Source: Bordetella parapertussis
GTDB lineage: Bacteria > Pseudomonadota > Gammaproteobacteria > Burkholderiales > SG8-39
Direction of reading: 5' to 3'
Assembly (NCBI GenBank): GCA_945906975.1
Contig: CAMDRY010000008.1
Location: 1 to 24,755, forward strand
DNA length: 24,755 nt
Shown in pieces: positions 1-5,275 of this stretch. Position 1 is the first letter of the stretch; each line of letters opens with the position of its first letter. The translations under genes were made by a program, and so were the position numbers. Below the pieces are notes generated by a model. It did no database searches. It had not been told where the DNA came from and worked only from the letters and a program-made list of their open reading frames with translations.

Positions 1-30
1 CAGGGTAAAACCCTTTTGCACAACTTTCAT
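1..30 (-). CDS. Type IV pilin, N-terminal fragment (runs off the window)
   Basis: Reading leftward from the ATG at 30-28, the ten visible codons give MKVVQKGFTL. This is the start of a type IV prepilin: a short basic leader, a glycine, then the Phe-Thr-Leu that opens the mature N-terminal helix. PilD-type cleavage would fall between Gly7 and Phe8. A Shine-Dalgarno (GAGG) lies eight bases upstream. The rest of the gene lies beyond position 1, so class and length cannot be judged. It follows the complete pilin gene 341-757 on the same strand, with a terminator and its own promoter-like leader between, so it is probably a tandem paralogue or minor pilin transcribed separately. Confidence 0.75.
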   Translation of the reverse strand, partial: MKVVQKGFTL

Positions 31-56
31 GGGAATGCCTCGTATGAACAGCGTTG

Positions 57-75
57 CGGTGCCGATTCGGCACCG
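57..75 (-). other. 5'-leader hairpin of the partial pilin gene
   Basis: A near-perfect inverted repeat (CGGTGCCGA, one base, TCGGCACCG) can fold into a very stable hairpin. It begins about two bases after the start site predicted from the -24/-12 element at 88-105, so it would cap the 5' end of the pilin mRNA. Such caps are known to protect abundant messages from RNase E. No U-tract follows on either strand, so it is unlikely to be a terminator. Confidence 0.55.
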
Positions 76-87
76 TAGCCACGTAGC

Positions 88-105
88 TGCAACCCCCATA
101 CCCAG
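88..105 (-). promoter_or_regulatory. Candidate sigma-54 promoter of the partial pilin gene
   Basis: On the minus strand the sequence TGGGTATGGGGGTTGCA has GG and GC separated by ten bases and a perfect TTGCA -12 block. The -24 block is weaker, with two changes from GGCACG. The predicted start is near 77, about 47 bases before the ATG. PilR/RpoN control of pilin genes is well established in other proteobacteria. The identical layout upstream of the neighbouring pilin raises confidence. Confidence 0.45.
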
Positions 106-269
106 CAAGCAATGAAATCCGGAAATTAGCGATTTTCATAAACAGATGCTGATTACATACATAGGCTTATCTTTTTTGTTAAGTATTATTTATATGGCGC
201 TATAGCTCCAAAAACGGACAAAAAACGTCACTTACTAGCCAAATAAGCACGCGTCCTGAGAATATGCCC
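106..269. other. AT-rich intergenic stretch between the two pilin genes
   Basis: No coding sequence is recognisable here. The stretch is clearly AT-richer than its surroundings (for example around 165-195). It lies just upstream of the candidate sigma-54 promoter, where binding sites for a PilR-type enhancer-binding protein and a bend would be expected. No specific operator could be identified by eye. Confidence 0.4.
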
Positions 270-293
270 AAAAAAAACCCCTCCGTAGAGGGG
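270..293 (-). terminator. Rho-independent terminator after pilin
   Basis: On the minus strand CCCCTC, a TACG loop and GAGGGG form a six-base-pair stem followed directly by eight T residues. It starts 48 bases after the TAA of the complete pilin gene. It separates that gene from the second pilin. Confidence 0.9.
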
Positions 294-340
294 CTTGGGG
301 CGGAAGCCCGAATCACCTCGGGCACTCCAGCCAACAAGGC

Positions 341-757
341 TTAGCGGCAGGTTGCCGGCAGATACTTGCCTGGCGAGCCCACGCAGGACCAGGTCATCGT
401 GCCGGTCGATGTATTCGGCGAGGCGGTCATGGTCACGGTTACTGAGGCACCGGTGCTCGTACTCGTTGCGCCACCGGTAACCACGATAGTACCCGCGTCA
501 TCGACCAAGCCGGTAGTGATCTTACCGACAACAGTGATGGTGGCACCAACGCCAAAACCGGTGACATTGGATGGGTCTGTTTGAAATTTCTCCGCCAGAG
601 TGGTGCGTGCCGAGCTCGCTGCAAGAAGAAGCTCTGACACTTTCGCCCGGATGGTGTAGTCCTGATAGGCGGGCAACGCAACCGCCGCCAGAATACCGAT
701 AATCGCGACCACGATCATCAGTTCGATCAGGGTAAAGCCTTTTGAAATTGCTCTCAT
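341..757 (-). CDS. pilA: Type IV pilin, major-pilin-like (PilA/PilE family)
   Basis: The protein has 138 residues. The leader MRAISKG is followed by Phe-Thr-Leu-Ile-Glu-Leu and a hydrophobic helix ending near VALPAYQDY, the classic class IVa prepilin N-terminus. Cleavage is expected after Gly7, Phe is methylated, and mature Glu5 is present. Two cysteines near the C-terminus (WSC...ATCR) form the usual disulfide-bonded D-region. The middle is unusually rich in Thr, Ser, Gly and Val, which would suit O-glycosylation and fits the glycosyltransferase-like genes upstream. The start at 757 is preferred over a longer reading because it gives the canonical leader and has an AAAGGA Shine-Dalgarno seven bases upstream. 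Transcription probably starts near 800 from a sigma-54 promoter. The product is the pilus subunit for twitching, adhesion or DNA uptake. Confidence 0.93.
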   Translation of the reverse strand: MRAISKGFTLIELMIVVAIIGILAAVALPAYQDYTIRAKVSELLLAASSARTTLAEKFQTDPSNVTGFGVGATITVVGKITTGLVDDAGTIVVTGGATSTSTGASVTVTMTASPNTSTGTMTWSCVGSPGKYLPATCR

Positions 758-777
758 GTTCGATTCCTTTACGAAAA

Positions 778-801
778 GTACGGCGAGGTAGTCCGCCGTA
801 C
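778..801 (-). other. 5'-leader hairpin of pilA
   Basis: GTACGGCG and CGCCGTAC form a perfect eight-base-pair stem around an eight-base loop. The hairpin begins at the start site (about 800) predicted from the -24/-12 element at 811-828, and ends 20 bases before the ATG, leaving the Shine-Dalgarno free. A role as a 5' stabiliser of a highly expressed message is inferred. Confidence 0.6.
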
Positions 802-810
802 CAAGGTAGT

Positions 811-828
811 AGCAATGAACATGCCTAA
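811..828 (-). promoter_or_regulatory. Candidate sigma-54 promoter of pilA
   Basis: The minus strand reads TTAGGCATGTTCATTGCT. GG and GC are exactly ten bases apart, the -24 block is GGCATG (consensus GGCACG) and the -12 block is ATTGCT (consensus TTGCT preserved). The predicted start is near 800, giving a 43-base leader. RpoN/PilR-dependent pilin transcription is well known in related bacteria. Confidence 0.65.
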
Positions 829-900
829 CATTTATTAAGCAAAATACAGCCAAGTGCTAGGGGAATCGCCTTGCCGTCCGCGAACCTATGACGTTTTAGG

Positions 901-2238
901 TCACTTTCTAACCGAAAAAGACAGGTGCGCGTCCAATTCCCGCGCCACCCGTTCCAACACTTCATCCCACTCAAATGGCTCTTTTTGACGAAAAAGACGT
1001 GCCGAGGGATACCACGGCAGCCCCTCGCCAGAGGCCAGATACCGCCATTCGGGTGCCGAGGGCACAAGAATCCAGACCTGCTGTCCCAGCGCACCGGCAA
1101 GGTGAATGACCGCGGTACAAACGCTGATCACCAGATCGAGCGCCACCACCAAGGCGGCGGTTTCCTCATAACTCTCCAGCGCATCGGGCCAGTGAATAAA
1201 GCTGGCGCCCTTCACCTTCAAGCGGGCAAACGCAAGCAACTCGGCCTCCGTGCTGCCATATTGGAGATTGATGAAATACCCCCCCGCCGCAAACAGTGGC
1301 TCGATCATTTCGGGCGCCAGAGAACGCAAAGATCGCCTGCTCGTCGCCGTCCCTCCTCTCCAGGACAACCCGACCTTGCCGCCCGGCCCTAGAGCACGCA
1401 AGCGCGCACGCCAATACGCAACGCGGACGGGATCGGCGCTCAGATAAGCACCGTGCCGCGGAAAGTCGCCGGAGGCGTTTCTAAAAAAACGCGGCAAACT
1501 GCCTATTGGCAACTGTGCGTCTATCCGCTCGCCACCTGCCCAATCCGGTACGGCGCAGCCCGGCACTCTGGAACCAACCTTGTCCTGAGGAAAAGCGCGC
1601 TGCAGAAGCGGCACGAGATACGGATGGCACTCGATCAACAACTTGCCCACCGCAGGTCTGAGGCTGCCAAGACAAGAGGCAAACATGATCTGGTCGCCAA
1701 TTCCCTGTTCGGCGACCACCAGCAGCGTTTTCTGCGGGTTTGGCCTGCCGTCCCAAATCGGAAAGTCATAGGGGCACGGCGTTGCAGTGACGCTGTGGTG
1801 ACGGGACTCGTAATCAGACCAGCCGGCTTCAAAACGCGCTAACTTGAGTTGCGCGGTAGCGCGCATCAGACGCGCTTCATGGTCGGCCGGATCCTCTTCA
1901 ATCAGAATATCCAGACAAGCTATCCCCTCGTCTGGCTCGCCCGACTCGGCCAGAATCCACCCGAGGTTGACCCGGGCCTCGCGAAACGAAGGCCTGACCT
2001 CGACTGCACGTCGGACCAAAACCGCAGCTTCGCGAAACCGTCCCTGCTCACGTGCGATTACAAGCCCGAGCATATTGAGCGCTTCAGGGTGCGGCGGGCT
2101 CCGTTCGGCCAATGGCTCCAACAAGGCCACGACCATGTCAAATTGCCGGTTGTCGAAATACGTGACCGCGCGCCCAAAGGCGGACTGGGCATCGGCTGCC
2201 GGCCCCCCCCGCCACGCCCGCCACAGTCTTCGCAACAT
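901..2238 (-). CDS. TPR-repeat protein with C-terminal glycosyltransferase-like domain
   Basis: From the ATG at 2238 the protein has about 445 residues. The N-terminal third shows tetratricopeptide-like repeats (ALNMLG, REARVNLGWILAESG, ALxxLxRF patterns). The C-terminal part resembles the GT9/GT41-type glycosyltransferase fold found in bacterial TPR-glycosyltransferases: an EQGIGDQIMFA segment, GLSWRGG, and LDLVISVCTAVIHLAGALG near the nucleotide-sugar site. No signal peptide is seen, so it is probably cytoplasmic. It starts 11 bases after the stop of the upstream glycosyltransferase, suggesting coupled translation; no good Shine-Dalgarno is visible. A longer GTG start at 2298 would overlap that gene by 49 bases and looks less likely. 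A run of eight G lies 18-25 bases into the coding sequence. Its position before pilA suggests a role in surface-glycan or pilin glycosylation, which is inferred. Confidence 0.7.
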   Translation of the reverse strand: MLRRLWRAWRGGPAADAQSAFGRAVTYFDNRQFDMVVALLEPLAERSPPHPEALNMLGLVIAREQGRFREAAVLVRRAVEVRPSFREARVNLGWILAESGEPDEGIACLDILIEEDPADHEARLMRATAQLKLARFEAGWSDYESRHHSVTATPCPYDFPIWDGRPNPQKTLLVVAEQGIGDQIMFASCLGSLRPAVGKLLIECHPYLVPLLQRAFPQDKVGSRVPGCAVPDWAGGERIDAQLPIGSLPRFFRNASGDFPRHGAYLSADPVRVAYWRARLRALGPGGKVGLSWRGGTATSRRSLRSLAPEMIEPLFAAGGYFINLQYGSTEAELLAFARLKVKGASFIHWPDALESYEETAALVVALDLVISVCTAVIHLAGALGQQVWILVPSAPEWRYLASGEGLPWYPSARLFRQKEPFEWDEVLERVARELDAHLSFSVRK

Positions 2239-2249
2239 CGCGCCGGGGG

Positions 2250-2927
2250 CTATTTTCGCGCGCCGGCGAAAAGCATGGCATCGCGCTCGGCAAACCACGC
2301 CTCAGCATGCTCGCAGCGTTCGTATTCGGGAAAATACGGGCCGCCAATGGTGTAATGCACGAGCGACACGTCACCGGACGGCTTGTCGTAACCAACCAGA
2401 TGATTCCAGCGTGGGGGCAGCGCACCGATAAGAGAATCATCATGCAGCCATTTAAACTGGTGCAGCTCTAGTCCGCTCGCCGCATTCACATAATCTGCAC
2501 TGAGCCCGCGGCACCGGGCGTTATTGAACAACATTACGCTGGACCAGTTCTTTTTGGCATAAGCGGTCTGCGGTGCCCCCAGGAACTTCACACTCTCTCG
2601 CGGGCGATGATCGTGCTTGACCACCATTACCGCGAACCGCTCATCGCGCAGCGCCCAAAGCTTTGCAACATCATCGAGCATCAGCATGTCGCAGTCCGTA
2701 AAAAGACTCCAGCCCTCAAACCCGGACAAATGCGGCACAAGGAACCTGGAAAACGAAAATTCAGTTGATTGCAGCGGATGCGCACCGCGCGAAAAAATAG
2801 ACGTGAGTTGTGGCAGCGCCACCGGCGCTATCGAGACAGGAACGCTTGAACGCACCTGGATACTGTGCGCAAGAACGCTGAAAGCGACCGGTTCGCGCGC
2901 GTCAAAACCTATAAATATTCGAATCAA
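2250..2927 (-). CDS. GT-A-type glycosyltransferase-like protein
   Basis: The protein has about 225 residues and begins IRIFIGFDAREPVAFSVLAHSI, an N-terminus typical of a family of putative nucleotide-diphospho-sugar transferases. An acidic metal-binding motif, TDCDMLML, lies near residue 80 and plays the DxD role. Conserved-looking downstream segments include VKHDHRP, WSSVMLFNN and LVHYTIGGPYF. I chose the TTG at 2927 because it gives the family N-terminus and has GGGAG six bases upstream; extension to a GTG at 3005 adds unrelated residues. It leads into the TPR-glycosyltransferase gene and then pilA. The acceptor is unknown; pilin or envelope glycan is only a contextual guess. Confidence 0.72.
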   Translation of the reverse strand: MIRIFIGFDAREPVAFSVLAHSIQVRSSVPVSIAPVALPQLTSIFSRGAHPLQSTEFSFSRFLVPHLSGFEGWSLFTDCDMLMLDDVAKLWALRDERFAVMVVKHDHRPRESVKFLGAPQTAYAKKNWSSVMLFNNARCRGLSADYVNAASGLELHQFKWLHDDSLIGALPPRWNHLVGYDKPSGDVSLVHYTIGGPYFPEYERCEHAEAWFAERDAMLFAGARK

Positions 2928-3102
2928 ACCGAACTCCCAAAAATCCACCAGCTCTACAACGCCCCCCGTACATAAGCATGCGCCAAGCACATCGCGGCAG
3001 CACACTCCCTCAGGATCAGTCCGGGACGGAATTTACGCAAGGCAAACAGCCCAATTCCTCCTGGATCGCGTGAAGTAAATCACGAGCTTCCCACACCCTA
3101 GC

Positions 3103-3111
3103 TGGTATACT
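3103..3111 (+). promoter_or_regulatory. Extended -10 promoter of the small unknown gene
   Basis: TGGTATACT matches an extended -10 element (TGn followed by a 5/6 TATAAT hexamer). It lies about 35 bases before the GTG start at 3146. No good -35 is visible at 16-18 bases upstream, which an extended -10 does not strictly need. Confidence 0.45.
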
Positions 3112-3145
3112 TGCCCGATTATAAAAGCACTTGAGGGGAATCCGA

Positions 3146-3463
3146 GTGGTCTTCAAGCTTTTCTCACCAAGCAAAATAGATGCGTTCGCGAAAAGCCTCG
3201 CCCTGGATATAGCCAAGCGCTATCCGCCCGCCATCGCCAACAACCCCCAGCAAATGGTTTCGCAAAAGAGACTCACGGACATTCTGGAAGAAACGTTTGC
3301 AAAAGCCGCGACCTTCCAGCACGAAAACAGCCTGGGATGGTATAAAAAAGCCAAGCTTGGCAACGAGTTCCGCTGGGAATTGAAAGAAATGGGCTACGAC
3401 GAGAAATTCATTGAGATGGCCACCGAAGGCCTTATCGTCTACGTAACGCGGGCCTCAAAGTAA
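3146..3463 (+). CDS. Small conserved-looking protein of unknown function
   Basis: I do not recognise a family. The product is 105 residues, mixed charge, with no signal peptide, membrane segment or cysteine. It reads like a compact alpha-helical soluble protein: FAKSLALDIAKRYPP early, then KRLTDILEETFAKAATF, and an aromatic segment LGWYKKAKLGNEFRWELKEMGYDEKFIEMATEGLIVYV. The start is taken as GTG at 3146, seven bases after a GAGGGG Shine-Dalgarno; a TTG at 3131 is possible but overlaps that site. It is the only plus-strand gene in the first 18 kb and has its own promoter-like element, so it is probably not part of either flanking operon. Codon use looks like the neighbours. Confidence 0.7.
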   Translation: MVFKLFSPSKIDAFAKSLALDIAKRYPPAIANNPQQMVSQKRLTDILEETFAKAATFQHENSLGWYKKAKLGNEFRWELKEMGYDEKFIEMATEGLIVYVTRASK

Positions 3464-3561
3464 GACCTCCCGCATTACTCCTTGCGACATAAACCCAAAG
3501 TGCCGCAAGCGCGAATACTGCGGATGGTGCGTACCCAGGCTCGCTTTATTCTGACGCCCTG

Positions 3562-5190
3562 TCAGGGAACATATCCGGGAATGCTATTTTCGTCGACCTC
3601 GTCAATCTGCTCCGGATCGAGAAACTGGGTCGCGTAGCGCAGGTAAATTTTTTCCCTGATGAAAACATCAAACAGATCCGGGTCGATGTGCCCGTTTTGC
3701 TTGAATTTCCCCAGTATGGAAAGCGCATCCGTAAGAGTCTTGCCTTTCTTGTAAGGACGGTCACGCGCCGTCAGCGCCTCGAAGATGTCCGCAATGCCCA
3801 TAATTCGCGCCTGTACCGACATTTGTTCGCCCATAAGTCCGCGTGGGTAGCCCTTTCCATCCATGCGCTCGTGGTGACCGCCAGCGTATTCCGGGACGTT
3901 TTTGAGATGCTTCGGCCAGGGAAGCGCCTCCAGCATCTTTATCGTGGCGACAATATGATGATTGATTATTTCCCGCTCGCTGGTCGTCAACGTGCCACGA
4001 GCAATAGTCAGATTTAAAAGCTCGTCCTCGGTCAGGAAATCGGCGGTGGAGCCCGATGCGTCTTTCCATTTGTATCCGGACGCCATGCGCCGCACGCGCT
4101 CCCGATCTTCATCCGGCATGAACTCGCCCCCGACATTGCACCTGCGCAGGAATGCGCGATCTTCGTCGAGTTGGCGGAGACGGATCTGCAAATCCTGATC
4201 AACACGGTGAACCAGTTCCCGGTAGGTTATCTCGTCTATATCGGCACGAAGCGCGATGTTCTCCCGGCGTTTGAGCGTATCAATTTCAGCATCGCGCTTG
4301 AGCACCTCAAAGCGGGTGTCGACCAGGTTCATACGGTCATAAATGGTTTCAAGCTTCGTCGCCTTGTCGACCACATGCACGGGTGTCGTTATTTTTCCGC
4401 AATCATGCAGTAAGCCGGCCATTTTCAACTCGTACCGATCGCGATCATTCATGCAAAACCCGGCCAGAGCGCCTTGATTCGCGCCGCTAACCGCCTCCGC
4501 CAGCATCATCGTCAACTCCGGAACACGCTGACAATGCCCGCCGGTATACGGCGATTTTTCGTCAATTGCACTGTTGATCATGCCGATGAATGATTCGAAC
4601 AGTTCCTCCAACTGCATTATCAATTGGCGATTGGTGATTGCTATAGCCGCCTGTGAAGCAAGAGATTCGGCCAGTCGCTGGTCAGCAAATGAGAATGGGA
4701 CGATGCCGCCTTCGATCTCGTCTTTGCAGTTAATCAGTTGCAGTACGCCGATGATCTCGCCCTGGTGGTCTTTCATCGGTACCGTCAGGAAGGACTGCGA
4801 ACGGTAGCCCATCTTCTGGTCAAAATTACGCGTTCCAGAGAAATCAAATCCTTGCTCCGAATACGCATCGGCGATATTGACCGTTTCAGCGTGCAACGCA
4901 GCATAAGCCGCCACCATGGAGTTGTTTGGCTGTCCCACCCGGTTAACCAGATGGATGGGATAGAAAGGAATCTCCTTTCCCGTCGCCCCCCCCATCGCTA
5001 TTCCGAGCGTGCTGTTTCGGATGATCGCAAACTTTAGGCGATCCCCGCCCTCGAGCAAATAGAGGGTCCCGCCGTCCGCGCGCGTAATCGTCTGTGCTGC
5101 AACGAGAATTTTCTCGAGCAGCGCGTCCAGATTCGTTTCCTGCGAAAGGGCCGCACCGATTTCATTGAGTTGCTCCAATCGCTGGAACAA
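3562..5190 (-). CDS. GAF and HD-GYP domain protein, putative c-di-GMP phosphodiesterase
   Basis: The protein has about 542 residues. A GAF domain spans roughly 8-190 and ends with IGVLQLIN...CKD and F-x3-D, close to the NKFDE signature of cyclic-nucleotide-binding GAF domains but with Gln for the last Glu. An HD-GYP domain follows. His262-Asp263 lie in LLHDCGK, and HHE at 439-441 runs into DGKGYP at 444-449, so the catalytic signature is intact. About 110 extra, highly charged residues (roughly 275-400) separate the two motifs compared with ordinary HD-GYP domains. No membrane segment is evident. The likely reaction is hydrolysis of c-di-GMP to pGpG/GMP. The only conventional start compatible with the open frame is TTG at 5190, without a convincing Shine-Dalgarno. 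It lies 85 bases downstream of the GAF-GspE ATPase and is probably cotranscribed. Confidence 0.85.
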   Translation of the reverse strand: MFQRLEQLNEIGAALSQETNLDALLEKILVAAQTITRADGGTLYLLEGGDRLKFAIIRNSTLGIAMGGATGKEIPFYPIHLVNRVGQPNNSMVAAYAALHAETVNIADAYSEQGFDFSGTRNFDQKMGYRSQSFLTVPMKDHQGEIIGVLQLINCKDEIEGGIVPFSFADQRLAESLASQAAIAITNRQLIMQLEELFESFIGMINSAIDEKSPYTGGHCQRVPELTMMLAEAVSGANQGALAGFCMNDRDRYELKMAGLLHDCGKITTPVHVVDKATKLETIYDRMNLVDTRFEVLKRDAEIDTLKRRENIALRADIDEITYRELVHRVDQDLQIRLRQLDEDRAFLRRCNVGGEFMPDEDRERVRRMASGYKWKDASGSTADFLTEDELLNLTIARGTLTTSEREIINHHIVATIKMLEALPWPKHLKNVPEYAGGHHERMDGKGYPRGLMGEQMSVQARIMGIADIFEALTARDRPYKKGKTLTDALSILGKFKQNGHIDPDLFDVFIREKIYLRYATQFLDPEQIDEVDENSIPGYVP

Positions 5191-5275
5191 ATGCGCAACA
5201 GAATCCGGTGCGCCCCCGGATGGAGAAATTGATTTCAGACTTGCCTGACTGATGGGGATTGGGACATGTGATCCG

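Noticed and set aside
1..78. Plus-strand reading ending at TAG 76-78 that could be the C-terminus of an upstream gene
   Set aside because: The opposite strand over 1-30 encodes a prepilin N-terminus with a good ribosome site, and the rest of this stretch is explained by its leader hairpin.
832..855. TTGGCT...TTTTGCTT as the sigma-54 promoter of pilA
   Set aside because: GG and GC are nine bases apart rather than ten, a spacing sigma-54 tolerates poorly. The element at 811-828 has correct spacing and better matches.
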